The notes beneath the pieces are model-generated. The model ran no database searches, was not told where the DNA came from, and worked only from the letters and a program-made list of their open reading frames with translations. Of a stretch of DNA of 33,350 nt, positions 16,240-24,845 are shown piece by piece. Source of the stretch: Caedibacter sp. 37-49 (lineage in GTDB: Bacteria; Pseudomonadota; Alphaproteobacteria; Caedimonadales; Caedimonadaceae); NCBI GenBank assembly GCA_001898725.1, contig MKUV01000059.1, positions 1-33,350 of the forward strand, given 5' to 3'. Numbering within the stretch: the first letter of the stretch is position 1; each line of letters starts with the position of its first letter. The position numbers and the translations under genes were made by a program.

Positions 16240-19200
16240 TTACTTTAACATATTATTTACTAATTTTATTGTCCTTGCTTCGGTTTTATGGAGACCTATT
16301 TTCTTATAGAAATAGGCCGCTTTTTTAAAATATTTAAGACTTAATTGATGTCCATTAGAAAGTTCAAGCTGGCCAAGTTGGATTAAGGTTTCTGCTTGCC
16401 CTCCATAATCTTCTATTTTCTCAAAATATTGTAATGCTTCCTGATAGAAATTCTTAGCGTTTTTTATATCGCCTTTTTTATGTGTAAAATCGCCTCGATC
16501 TTTTAAAGTTTTTGCTTGATTACGGTAACTTCCATTTTTCCTAAAATACGATAGGGCTTTTTCATACAACTCATTAGCTTTTTGCTCATGACCTAAAAGA
16601 CCTTCAAGATGAGCAAGACATCTTAATACATTACCTTCCTCTAAAGTATCTTGCCGATGTTTAAACCTTTCACGAGCACGGTTATAAGCATAATTTGCTC
16701 TATCATAATGTTTTTTTGTATTATCAATTTTTTGTACTATTAGGGTTTTTTCAGCATCTCCAATATTTTGCCATGCTATCGCTTCATTCCATTCATCTTT
16801 GATAATTTTGAAAACTTCGCTGGCCTGGTTAAAAACTCTAAGGGCCTGAATAATATTGCTATCACCAATCTTATTCCACACTAAGGCTTTATTTAATATA
16901 TCCTCAATATCACTAAAGATAACGTTTGCTTGCCAAGAAATTTTAAGCGCCTTAGTGATATCATTAAATTTTATCCTATTATTATTAGACTCCCGTTTTA
17001 TCTTTAATTCTCCAATTTTTAGAAGAGTTTTGGCTACTTCACGGGCATTACTTATATCTCTAGCTAGCTTTATTGCTTGTTCATAAGCATTTTCAGCGTA
17101 GTCATAGTCTTCAACATAACATTCTAATTCACCCAAGCTTCTCCATACTTTTGTGGCGCCTCTCTTATTTCCAATTTGATTAAACAACAGTAAGGCCTTA
17201 TGATAGTATTCTCGTGCTGAGTTATATTTATTACAAAGAAAAGCTTGTTTTCCTAAACCTCGTAAAATGAATGCTTCATCACCACGATCATTTATCGTTT
17301 TTGCAAGCTTAAGAGCTTCATGATAACGATCATGTGCTTTCTTAAGATCATCGAGATAGTATGCAACCTCTGCTAATCCTAGTAATGATTTGACTTGCCC
17401 TTCGCGATCCCCTAATTTTTTTTGTTTATCAAGAGCTCGATTATAAGATCTTTGTGCTTCTTTATTACGATCACTAACACCATCTAATTCACCCAAGCTT
17501 CTTAATGTATCAACTTCTCCCCACAAATATTTTAATTTTGTAAATAATCTAAGAGCGTCATTAAATTTTGAACGTGCTTCACCATAATTTCCCAAAGCTA
17601 GTTCTAATCTTCCCAACCCCAACAGTACTCTTGCTTCACTACGTTGATTTTTAATATCTCTTGAAATATGGAGTGATTGTTCGTAAGAATCCCGTGCTTT
17701 ACTATATAAACTTAACTCATATTGAATATCTCCTAAACCACGCAAAGCTTTTGCTTGCCCTCGACGATTATTAACCTCTTTAAAGAGAGATAATGCCTTC
17801 TTATAAGCCTGTAGTGACTGATCATATCGACAAAGAAGTCGATCAAGGTCACCCAATCCAAGTAATGCTCCTCCTACACCTAACCGATCATTAATACCAT
17901 GACTTAAATTAAGGGCTTGCTCAAACTCTCTTCGTGAACTTTCATAATTATCTGTCATACGATTGAGCTCTCCAAGACGACGAAGTATGGAAGCTTGTCC
18001 CCAACGCTCATCTGTTTTCTGAAAAAGCTTTAAAGCGTTATTATAATAGAAATATGCTTCAGAAGTATTTCCTTGGATAAAGTGAAGCTCTCCTATTCCT
18101 CGCAAAGCATATGCTTCACCCCACTGATATTTGACATCTTCAGCAAATCTTTTTGCTTGTTCATAATATATTTGAGCTTCTTCATAATGGCCTATTGTAC
18201 GTTTAAGATTCCCGAGGTTTGTATTAGCTCGCGTTAAACCTTGTTTATCGCCGAGTTCTTTAAAAATGTTTAAGGCGTCTTTATAATAATTCTCAGCTTT
18301 CTCATCATCACTAGAGTTATGAGCGCGAGTACCTAAAGCAAGGAATATGTAAGCTTTTTCTGAAGGTTTGTCTAAACGTTGTAGTATTTTTAATGATTTA
18401 TCGTATAAAGATAATGCTTTATCTGAAACCCCTAAAAGAGATTCTATATTTCCTAATCCATACAATGCAACAGCCTCAAAAAAAGGGCTGTTAATTTCTT
18501 TAGAAATATCTAGGATTTCTTCATATTCTTTACAAGATTTCCAATAATTATTAGTATAATAATTTAATTTAGCAAGTCCCATAAGAGCATATGCTTCACC
18601 TCTTTGGCTGCCAAACTTCTTAAAAAATGTTAAAGCTTCGACAAAATAATTTCTTGCCTCTTTATAATTTTCCCTTAAAGTTTCTAAATTACCTAATGCT
18701 ATTAATAAATTAGTTTTCCTTATATAGTCTCCAATTTCATGAGATAAATTACTTGCTTTATTATAGTACTCAAAAGCTAAATCATGATTACCTCTATTTT
18801 TTTCTAAGTGACCTTTCCCCATCAAGATACACGCCTCATTATAACGATCACCTATCGTTTTTGCTGTAGAGTAAGCCTCTTGATAATATTTATCAGCTTG
18901 CTGATATTGATTACGCGCATACTCTAGATCTCCTAGGTTTGCTAATACTTCAATTTGCCCTCTAGGCTCTTTAATTTCTTCAAAAAGTTCCATAGCTTGT
19001 ATAAGAACATCTGAAGCTTGTGAATAATTTCCTCGTCTACGCTCTAAGTCTCCTATACCTTTCAATACTTTCGCCTCTCCATGGCGATCTTCTACTGCTT
19101 TAAATAATTCTAAAGCTTTACTATAGAGTCTACTAGCTTCTTCAAAATTTCCTAAATCACACTCTAAATGTCCTAATCCCCCTAAAGCATAAGCTTTATT

Positions 19201-20028
19201 CCGTTGATCGTTCATTTTATGAAAAATGGTAAGAGCTCTTTCATAACATATGCGCGCTTGTTCTTGACGTCCTGCTTTAACTTTTAAATCTCCTTGTTCA
19301 CGCAGAACTTTTGCCTTGTATAAAAGATGGTTGCCTAACTCTTCGAAAATAGTAAGAGCTTGTTCTTGTTTCTTGTCAGCTTCTAATGGATCCCCTAAGT
19401 AATATGCAACTTTAGCCAATCCTTTTAAAGTTAATGCTTCTCCAAATTTATTATTTATTTTTTTAAAAATAGTCATAACTTTCTCATAGATTTTTCGAGC
19501 ATTTTCAGGATGATCTATTCTTTTTTTAATATTTGCAATACCTAGTAAAGCGTACGCTTCTTCCTCCACCTTTCCTGCGCGGTGAAAAAGAGCACGAGCT
19601 TTTTCATAATCTTGAAGAGCTGCATGAAAATAACTTTGAGAATTAAGTTTGTTTGCTGAAGAGAGTAGTTTTTTTGCTTCTTTTTCATCTTTGGTAAGAT
19701 CTGTTGTGAGTTCAATTGCCGCTTCTTTATGTGAAGAAGAGACAAAAGCACCTTTTTCTCCAAAAATTAAATAATTGAAAAAATTAAGAATAGAAGTACC
19801 TTCAGAAAATTTGGCTATATCGAGCTGGCTTTCGCTCCTACTAATGAGTAAGGAAAAAAGAATAACACTTTCCACACACAGTACAATAATAGATGAGTAC
19901 AAAATAGGTTTAATCTTCCATAATTTAAACTTTATTAAAGCGGCAAGAAAAAATAGAGTTAATATAACAAATACATAACTAATAGAATTAAAATTTACCA
20001 ACGAACTTGTAACTAAATTTGGATGCAT
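16240..20028 (-). CDS. Membrane-anchored giant TPR-repeat protein
   Basis: The frame extends to a TTG at 20049, but an AAGGAG ribosome site lies just upstream of the ATG at 20028, so that start is chosen (1262 residues). Two transmembrane helices occupy about 17-36 ('YVFVILTLFFLAALIKFKLW') and 43-62. From about residue 100 to the end the protein is built of some 28 repeats of 40 residues of the kinesin-light-chain/TPR_12 type, with the recurrent pattern 'A..LG.LG.LE...GNY.EA..YYE.AL.LF..I.DR.GEA'. Such solenoids bind proteins; no enzymatic domain is attached. With both helices at the N-terminus the repeats should lie on one side of the inner membrane. Repeats are degenerate at DNA level, so it is an old expansion. 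The gene stands alone, flanked by debris on both sides. Confidence 0.88.
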   Translation of the reverse strand: MHPNLVTSSLVNFNSISYVFVILTLFFLAALIKFKLWKIKPILYSSIIVLCVESVILFSLLISRSESQLDIAKFSEGTSILNFFNYLIFGEKGAFVSSSHKEAAIELTTDLTKDEKEAKKLLSSANKLNSQSYFHAALQDYEKARALFHRAGKVEEEAYALLGIANIKKRIDHPENARKIYEKVMTIFKKINNKFGEALTLKGLAKVAYYLGDPLEADKKQEQALTIFEELGNHLLYKAKVLREQGDLKVKAGRQEQARICYERALTIFHKMNDQRNKAYALGGLGHLECDLGNFEEASRLYSKALELFKAVEDRHGEAKVLKGIGDLERRRGNYSQASDVLIQAMELFEEIKEPRGQIEVLANLGDLEYARNQYQQADKYYQEAYSTAKTIGDRYNEACILMGKGHLEKNRGNHDLAFEYYNKASNLSHEIGDYIRKTNLLIALGNLETLRENYKEARNYFVEALTFFKKFGSQRGEAYALMGLAKLNYYTNNYWKSCKEYEEILDISKEINSPFFEAVALYGLGNIESLLGVSDKALSLYDKSLKILQRLDKPSEKAYIFLALGTRAHNSSDDEKAENYYKDALNIFKELGDKQGLTRANTNLGNLKRTIGHYEEAQIYYEQAKRFAEDVKYQWGEAYALRGIGELHFIQGNTSEAYFYYNNALKLFQKTDERWGQASILRRLGELNRMTDNYESSRREFEQALNLSHGINDRLGVGGALLGLGDLDRLLCRYDQSLQAYKKALSLFKEVNNRRGQAKALRGLGDIQYELSLYSKARDSYEQSLHISRDIKNQRSEARVLLGLGRLELALGNYGEARSKFNDALRLFTKLKYLWGEVDTLRSLGELDGVSDRNKEAQRSYNRALDKQKKLGDREGQVKSLLGLAEVAYYLDDLKKAHDRYHEALKLAKTINDRGDEAFILRGLGKQAFLCNKYNSAREYYHKALLLFNQIGNKRGATKVWRSLGELECYVEDYDYAENAYEQAIKLARDISNAREVAKTLLKIGELKIKRESNNNRIKFNDITKALKISWQANVIFSDIEDILNKALVWNKIGDSNIIQALRVFNQASEVFKIIKDEWNEAIAWQNIGDAEKTLIVQKIDNTKKHYDRANYAYNRARERFKHRQDTLEEGNVLRCLAHLEGLLGHEQKANELYEKALSYFRKNGSYRNQAKTLKDRGDFTHKKGDIKNAKNFYQEALQYFEKIEDYGGQAETLIQLGQLELSNGHQLSLKYFKKAAYFYKKIGLHKTEARTIKLVNNMLK

Positions 20029-20049
20029 CAAATTCTCCTTAGTTGTCAA

Positions 20050-20342
20050 AGTCAGAGTTTAATCTAACATCTGAGAATTATCAGACAGCTATATTGATAG
20101 GAATAAGGCTGCTTGAAGTATCAATAAGAGTATCTAGATTTTTCTCTTTTGCAAGAGACTATCCATATAGGAGATTTACTAAAGGGGTTCTATCGTAATA
20201 ATATTTTCTTGAATGTGGTATGGATATTATTATCCCATAATTACGAACTAGGATCTTCAAGCAACTTTAAATGATTTTGGCTTACAAGCTTGTGTCATAT
20301 TGTTAATAAAGCAATATATGTTAGGTGAATCTCTGATTATTG
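20050..20342. other. Gene-free gap upstream of the TPR gene
   Basis: This AT-rich stretch presumably holds the promoter of the TPR gene (minus strand). No coding frame, strong hairpin or recognisable IS end was seen. Confidence 0.3.
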
Positions 20343-20548
20343 ACTGTTTCATTTCCTTATCATGAACTTTATGCTGAAGATAGCTTTAGTGCTCTCAACA
20401 CTATTTCTACATCCATATGGATACTTATGGTATCAGGCTCAATGCCTCTCTATAATGAATGTAAGCAACTTTTGATCTCTAAAAGTTGGGTTTATTTCAA
20501 AGGAAATAACCCCCATGCTTGGATTAGAATAATAGGATTGAACTGATA
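20343..20548 (-). pseudogene. IS5-family transposase fragment
   Basis: On the minus strand one frame reads 'FNPIIL..AWGVISFEINPT', then 'FRDQKLLTFIIERH', a stop, 'AWYHKYPYGCRNSVEST' and 'KAIFSIKFM'. It aligns with 'IKPIIPPPNHAVISYEMNPT...WAWYHKNQYGRRNKVENT' of the pseudogene at 10674-11474. Only the region from the second to the third catalytic residue survives. The 68-codon plus-strand ORF that overlaps it starts at a TTG and is only its antisense shadow. Confidence 0.75.
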
Positions 20549-20559
20549 AAGTTCTAACT

Positions 20560-20760
20560 ATGTCATGTTTTTCATCAAAATTAGCTTATCTATAACTTCA
20601 ACGCCTGCGTGCGATAATAAAGATGGTATCCATTCCTCAGGGTAATGAGCTCTCTTACAATAATTGTTCCTTTTTCATTTAATGGTCGAGTTATTTCTTT
20701 TAGCAAATCATTAAACTAACATGCCGTTTTCGTCCAACTTTGCGTTTGACGCTGCTCCAT
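20560..20760 (-). pseudogene. Unidentified gene remnant
   Basis: On the minus strand two frames joined by a shift read 'FNDLLKEITRPLNEKGTIIV', 'RELIT', then 'PEEWIPSLLSHAGVEVIDKL' and 'ILMKNMT', with an earlier stop. The pattern '..L.e..GtiivRe....peeWip.L..aG..vid.l.lmk' is reminiscent of the end of class I methyltransferases, but I cannot assign it. It directly abuts the IS5 fragment, which may have broken it. Confidence 0.3.
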
Positions 20761-20859
20761 ATTTACTCTCTAATTATCCTCCCTTATCAATCACTTTAAA
20801 TTCTTAAGGAATTTATAATAATACGGTTACCTCTTCCTAAAGAAGGAAGATAGATATAA

Positions 20860-20884
20860 AGAAGGCAGAGATTATCCGCCTTCT
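20860..20884 (-). terminator. Rho-independent terminator of the small exported gene
   Basis: The 7-bp stem agaaggc/gccttct with an 11-nt loop lies 24 bp beyond the stop of the minus-strand gene at 20909. On the minus strand it is followed by tttatat, a reasonable U-rich run. Confidence 0.6.
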
Positions 20885-20908
20885 GATTTTACTTGATTTC
20901 AACTTATT

Positions 20909-21202
20909 TTATGTATGATTACGTAGAAAAAGCATTTTATTTGAAATCAGGATCGTTTCTAAAAGTTCGGGCTGCAATTCCATAAAATACTCTTCTGTAT
21001 TAATCTTTTTATTTCTTAATAAACCTTGAGGTTTATACTTTTCCCACTCATATTTGGGAGAATTAGATATTCCAAAATTCTTTGATCCAACAAGATTAGA
21101 TCCTTCAAGTTCATCAATAAAAAGTATATTTGCTTCTAATCGATAGATAAAGAACGTAACAACTCCTAAATACATTAGAACTTTTTTGTTTTTACTAATC
21201 AT
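20909..21202 (-). CDS. Small exported peptide, unknown
   Basis: The frame is open to 21214, but ggag lies just upstream of the ATG at 21202, which is therefore the likely start (97 residues). The N-terminus is basic then hydrophobic ('KVLMYLGVVTFFIYRLEA'), consistent with an export signal. The mature part is short, polar and without a recognised domain. It resembles in layout the neighbour at 21271-21513 ('KVLTYMSLVICTYHLSVAS'), 68 bp away on the same strand, so the pair may be a duplicated, co-transcribed family of small secreted peptides. A terminator follows at 20860. Confidence 0.5.
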   Translation of the reverse strand: MISKNKKVLMYLGVVTFFIYRLEANILFIDELEGSNLVGSKNFGISNSPKYEWEKYKPQGLLRNKKINTEEYFMELQPELLETILISNKMLFLRNHT

Positions 21203-21270
21203 ATTAATCTCCATTTGTTAAATGTTTGTGCATTGTTCTAAGCAAGACCGCACCTTTTCTTAAGACCCAC

Positions 21271-21513
21271 CTAAGAAGATAAACTCGTCTTCTCTTCTGT
21301 ACTTACTGAAGGTTTTACTTTTGAAATATGATCTTCATAAATTATAGGAGGATATTGCTCGAATATTGTCACCGTGGGGATATCATTTTGAGCTTCTATA
21401 CTATGTGGGCAAGGCATAACATTAGGAATAAGATCTTCTGAATATTCATTACTTGCTACACTTAAATGATAAGTGCATATTACTAAGCTCATATACGTTA
21501 ATACTTTTACCAT
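21271..21513 (-). CDS. Small exported peptide, unknown
   Basis: An AAGGAG site precedes the ATG at 21513, which gives 80 residues; the longer frame to 21540 lacks a ribosome site. The signal peptide is 'VKVLTYMSLVICTYHLSVAS' with cleavage before 'NEYSEDL'. The same cleavage-site string 'VASNEY' occurs in the large protein at 24846-27884. The mature part (about 58 residues) is acidic and Pro-rich with one Cys ('NVMPCPHSIEAQ'), and looks disordered. Function unknown; likely exported together with its neighbour. Confidence 0.55.
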   Translation of the reverse strand: MVKVLTYMSLVICTYHLSVASNEYSEDLIPNVMPCPHSIEAQNDIPTVTIFEQYPPIIYEDHISKVKPSVSTEEKTSLSS

Positions 21514-21752
21514 TTTTGCTCTCCTTATTTCTGACCACATAAGACATCAAGCTTGACGTCTTATGTATTAATACAAAATAAAATTTACTTCGTCAATATA
21601 TTTTTTTGTATAAATACAAAATACCTTCTAATTTAAGGAGTTTTTATAGAAGGTTGTAGGAATTTTTAGTATTAATACGTCATACTCTTGATTAAAGTTC
21701 TCTATAATTCATAGAAAAATCCTTTATAAATTCAATGCACTCCCATTTCTAT

Positions 21753-21767
21753 GTGTAAGTTTTACAC
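21753..21767. promoter_or_regulatory. Dyad gtgtaa-gtt-ttacac upstream of the XRE gene
   Basis: This perfect 6-3-6 inverted repeat lies about 110-125 bp upstream of the XRE gene. Its TGTAA half-site matches that of the second dyad at 21840-21856, and both have a 3-bp centre, suggesting one DNA-binding protein, plausibly the XRE regulator itself. Confidence 0.35.
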
Positions 21768-21839
21768 TCAAGCTTTCAAGTTGAAATGTGCCTTAATTAA
21801 AAAACAAAAAAGTATAGCTGACTTTATGTGGGTAAGTAT

Positions 21840-21856
21840 ATTTACAAAATGTAAAT
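21840..21856. promoter_or_regulatory. Dyad atttaca-aaa-tgtaaat, candidate XRE operator
   Basis: This perfect 7-3-7 inverted repeat ends 20 bp before the GTG start at 21876, where an autorepressor would block transcription. It shares the TGTAA half-site with the dyad at 21753. Function inferred. Confidence 0.45.
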
Positions 21857-21875
21857 CTTATGTTAGCATTCAAAA

Positions 21876-22352
21876 GTGGATGAAATAAATACTAAGAGGA
21901 TATTAGGGGTGGAAATTGGCGAGAGAATTAGAGAAAAGCTTATAGAGGCAGGTTTATCTGTACATGCACTTGAAAAAAAAGCTGGGTTAAGACCCAGTGC
22001 TATACAGAATATTTTATATGGAAAATCTAAAAAACCAAGTATAAATACTATCCAAGCTATAGCACGTGCTCTTAATTGTACTGTCCCAGATCTTTTAGAA
22101 GAAAACGAAAACCCTTTTCAAGGTATAAGCCGGCAGGAAGAAAAATATATTTCTCAAACTAATGAATGGAATATTGACTTATATATTAATACCCTAAAAA
22201 TTGTAAGTAATCTATTAAAGAATAAAAATATTAGTTTACCTAAAGAAAAAACTCTTGAATATGCAGATGAAATTTACACTTATTCTCTAAAAACTAAAAG
22301 CAATGCTGTTGATGAAATTTTTGCAGATTGGATAATTGAAAAAGAGTTGTAA
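21876..22352 (+). CDS. XRE-family transcriptional regulator
   Basis: The protein has 158 residues from the GTG at 21876. The HTH_3/XRE domain spans about 12-75: 'IGERIREKLIEAGLSVHALE', 'KAGLRPSAIQNILYGKSKKP', 'SINTIQAIARALNCTVPDLL'. The remaining ~80 residues are helical with no recognised fold. A GTG at 21909 has a better ribosome site (agagga, 8 nt away) and would give a 147-residue protein starting directly at the HTH, so it may be the true start. The next gene, a Cache/kinase-like sensor, begins 19 bp downstream, so the two are almost certainly one operon, and the sensor may control this regulator. Two related dyads lie upstream. Confidence 0.87.
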   Translation: MDEINTKRILGVEIGERIREKLIEAGLSVHALEKKAGLRPSAIQNILYGKSKKPSINTIQAIARALNCTVPDLLEENENPFQGISRQEEKYISQTNEWNIDLYINTLKIVSNLLKNKNISLPKEKTLEYADEIYTYSLKTKSNAVDEIFADWIIEKEL

Positions 22353-22371
22353 TGACATTTAAGGAATAGCT

Positions 22372-24096
22372 ATGCAGATTGTTAATTTTTTTAACAAAAG
22401 ATTATACAAAGAAAATTTTATATTTGAGTATTATCATTTTGTTTTGGGGATTTTTTTGGCTGTTATGCTTTTTTGGATAACAATGCTTTATCTTCTATAC
22501 AATTCACAATTAAATTATTTTAAGGAACAAGCCGCAATTAAAGCTCGCAGGATAGATGAGCATCTATCACGTATATTTGATGAAACAAATCATGTCACAA
22601 ATATTATAGGAAATTTAATCGTTCAACATGACTCCAAAGATCTTAATTTTATTGATAAAATGCTTAAAAATTTTCCTGAAGTTACTTCAAAATCAACATC
22701 CGTGTATTCATGGCCTCTTTTTGATTGGGTAGGTCCAGACAACCGTATGCTTATAAACAGTAAAATTAATATCAAAAAACCTGTGGATGTTTCCCATCAT
22801 GCTTATACAGATAAAAGCCGTAAATTTCCTGGAACTCTTCAAGTATCTGAGCCAACTATAGGGAATCCAAGTGGAGTATGGGTTATTCCAGCTGGTACGG
22901 GTATAAAAGATGCTCAGGGGAACTATCTTGGAGTTGTCGCTGTTGGATTCAATATTGCTGAGTTAAGCCTTAAAATTGAACAAGCTTTGAATATCAAAGG
23001 ATTTAGCTTCTTGATTCTTGATGAAAATTTTAGAATTATCTTACAGTCAGCAAATAATGCCATTGACCCAAAAAGTTCTTACTTTCGTGATCTTTTGCCC
23101 AACCTTGAACACGTGAAGGATTCAGAAGGGATCTTAAATAAACCTCTAGATTATAAGGGTATTAGCTATTCTTATTATCGAAGAATGGAAAAATATCCAT
23201 ATATTATATTTACAGGATTTGAAGAAAAGTCTTTTTATCATGAGATTTGGTCTATCATGGTTCCTCGGATCATCGAGTCTTTAATTATGGGGGGATTTTG
23301 CCTGCTATTTCTTTATTTTTCTAGAAAAAAAATGTGGGACCTAATCCAATCCTCTAATCGCGCAAAAGAAGCTTATCGCCAGCGTTTAAATTTAGAAATG
23401 CGAACCTCAGTTGCTTCCATCCTTAGTAATAGTGACAAGTTACGGCGGTATTTATCTAGTAAACAAGATGTAAACAAACAAGCAGGTGTTATTGAGGAAA
23501 TTCATGATGAAGCATTAAAACTGAACAACTTAACAACCGATACTCCTGATTTGTCCTATCTCGATTTAACTTATACCCATAGTGATGTAAATAAAGTTAT
23601 TAAAGAAGCAATTATTATACAAAAGCATACAGCTGTAATAAAAGGTATAAACATTAAACCTTTTTTATATCCTGATCCTCTTCTTTTGTATGTTGATGAA
23701 TTACGCTTTAAGCAAATTATAGTAGGAGTCCTTTCACTAGCACTTGGATATAATCCTAAAGGGACGACTATTAAAATATTTTCTACTATTAAAAATATAA
23801 ATAATAAAAAATGGGTGATCATAAAAGTCCAAGATAATGGCTTTACTTTGAGCCTTGATGATATTAAACGTATTTCTAAAAATATTAGCAACCCTAATAA
23901 AGAAGAAGAGCATATAAATTTAGACTTTACTGCTATTGAAAGACTTATAAGTTTACATCACGGTAAAATTTATTATAGATGTTTTGACAGTTTGCAAGGT
24001 AAGGTAGTTAGTATAATTATTCCTTATTGTGAGTCCACTTCTTCTAATTCTGATATTTCTAACATTTTTAAACATACTACTCCAACATACCATTGA
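22372..24096 (+). CDS. Cache-domain sensor with degenerate histidine-kinase core
   Basis: The protein has 574 residues. TM1 is at about 22-43, a periplasmic dCache-like sensor at about 55-285 ('YSWPLFDWVGPDNRMLINSK', 'GNYLGVVAVGFNI') and TM2 at about 297-316. The cytoplasmic half has the layout of HisKA plus HATPase, but the key residues are gone. The H-box reads 'LNLEMRTSVASI' where 'SHEMRTPL' is expected, so the phospho-accepting His is Leu (341). The N-box reads 'VGVLSLALGYNP', with both Asn lost, and the G1 box 'VQDNGFTLS' lacks the second Gly. It is probably a pseudokinase that senses a small molecule and signals by another route, possibly by contact with the XRE regulator 19 bp upstream. 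Length and reading frame are intact, which argues against simple decay. Confidence 0.8.
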   Translation: MQIVNFFNKRLYKENFIFEYYHFVLGIFLAVMLFWITMLYLLYNSQLNYFKEQAAIKARRIDEHLSRIFDETNHVTNIIGNLIVQHDSKDLNFIDKMLKNFPEVTSKSTSVYSWPLFDWVGPDNRMLINSKINIKKPVDVSHHAYTDKSRKFPGTLQVSEPTIGNPSGVWVIPAGTGIKDAQGNYLGVVAVGFNIAELSLKIEQALNIKGFSFLILDENFRIILQSANNAIDPKSSYFRDLLPNLEHVKDSEGILNKPLDYKGISYSYYRRMEKYPYIIFTGFEEKSFYHEIWSIMVPRIIESLIMGGFCLLFLYFSRKKMWDLIQSSNRAKEAYRQRLNLEMRTSVASILSNSDKLRRYLSSKQDVNKQAGVIEEIHDEALKLNNLTTDTPDLSYLDLTYTHSDVNKVIKEAIIIQKHTAVIKGINIKPFLYPDPLLLYVDELRFKQIIVGVLSLALGYNPKGTTIKIFSTIKNINNKKWVIIKVQDNGFTLSLDDIKRISKNISNPNKEEEHINLDFTAIERLISLHHGKIYYRCFDSLQGKVVSIIIPYCESTSSNSDISNIFKHTTPTYH

Positions 24097-24180
24097 TTAA
24101 CTTTTCACAATAATTGATCTTCACTCAAGAATTTGGATCAGAGGAGTGAGAAAAACTCTTACTATTAATGATAATTAAAA

Positions 24181-24267
24181 GAAGAGGAGAATTTTATAGA
24201 AGAACAAATTGCTTTAGCCTTACACCAAACAGAGCTAACAAGTGTAGAAGTATCATACGTCATTTAG
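24181..24267 (+). pseudogene. IS3-family OrfA fragment
   Basis: The frame reads 'ENFIEEQIALALHQTELTSV', 'EVSYVI' and a stop, matching the start of IS3-family OrfA proteins ('F.EEQI..AL.Q.E.G..V.EV'). The helix-turn-helix that should follow is missing. Only the very 5' end of the element survives. Confidence 0.5.
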
Positions 24268-24641
24268 ACAGTGAATTTCACCCGATTTAGCTCATCCTTA
24301 CTCATAAGTTTGATAAAACGTTTGAGCAGTTATTGGGTTATATTTATTGAAGAATAGAATCCCACTCAAGTTGAGGCTTTAAGGAAATTTGTGCAAGTGA
24401 GGCAGCATTACTATAATCCTACCATTTGTCCAAATTCAATAGAGAATCTGTTCATTGCCATTTTCCAGTCTTTAATTGGCAGGGACCATTTTTTAGATAT
24501 ATTATTGATCCCCAAATAAAGAACCTTAAAAACAGACTCATCTGTTGGAAAAACCCTTTTATTTTTGATAATTCTTCTCATCAAAAATCTTATGACAATT
24601 TTTTCACCTTTGCAGATAGAAAAAATATAGAAGAAAAATAA
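24268..24641 (+). pseudogene. Decayed Cache-sensor fragment
   Basis: A single frame with four stops reads 'LTHKFDKTFEQLLGYIY' and later 'SVHCHFPVFNWQGPFFRYII'. The second block aligns with 'VYSWPLFDWVGPDNRMLIN' of the intact sensor at 22372-24096 (P, F, W, GP, R and I positions shared). It therefore looks like the N-terminal part of a second Cache sensor gene, cut by the IS3 fragment upstream. The TTG-started ORF from 24426 has no ribosome site. Confidence 0.45.
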
Positions 24642-24674
24642 AGTTTTTGCTTTGAAAAATTATAATTCCTAAGC

Positions 24675-24791
24675 ATGGAGTATCAGCCCCATTATTCATT
24701 TAATGCTGGGCAAAAAGATATAGAGCTTAGCTCAGAGAAAATTCAAAGATTAGCAAATATATTTTGTACAGTTATGCGTAAAAAACATTAG
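24675..24791 (+). CDS. Very small ORF, uncertain
   Basis: A 38-codon frame starts at ATG 24675 ('MEYQPHYSFNAGQKDIELSS') and stops at 24789. No ribosome site or recognised family is visible. It may be the tail of the decayed gene upstream rather than a real gene. Confidence 0.2.
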   Translation: MEYQPHYSFNAGQKDIELSSEKIQRLANIFCTVMRKKH

Positions 24792-24845
24792 AGAATAGGC
24801 AATATAATTTTTAAAGAATAGTCTAAAAAAATTAAAATGGAAATC

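Larger units (their letters stand above)
21541..21875. other. Gene-free regulatory gap upstream of the XRE gene
   Basis: This is an AT-rich divergent intergenic region. It contains two short dyads listed separately (21753-21767, 21840-21856) and two copies of aatacaaaat (near 21571 and 21616). No coding frame is supported. Confidence 0.4.

Noticed and set aside
16240-20028. 120-bp periodicity as a DNA satellite or tandem DNA repeat
   Set aside because: The period comes from 40-residue TPR units; the DNA units are strongly diverged, so it is a protein repeat.
20029-20049. TTG start for the TPR protein
   Set aside because: The AAGGAG ribosome site lies inside this extension and is correctly spaced for the ATG at 20028.
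20340-20546. 68-codon plus-strand ORF
   Set aside because: It starts at TTG without a ribosome site and is antisense to an IS5 transposase fragment that aligns well on the minus strand.
24426-24641. 71-codon ORF as a real gene
   Set aside because: It starts at TTG, has no ribosome site, and the same frame upstream carries four stops while still resembling a Cache sensor, so it is part of a decayed gene.
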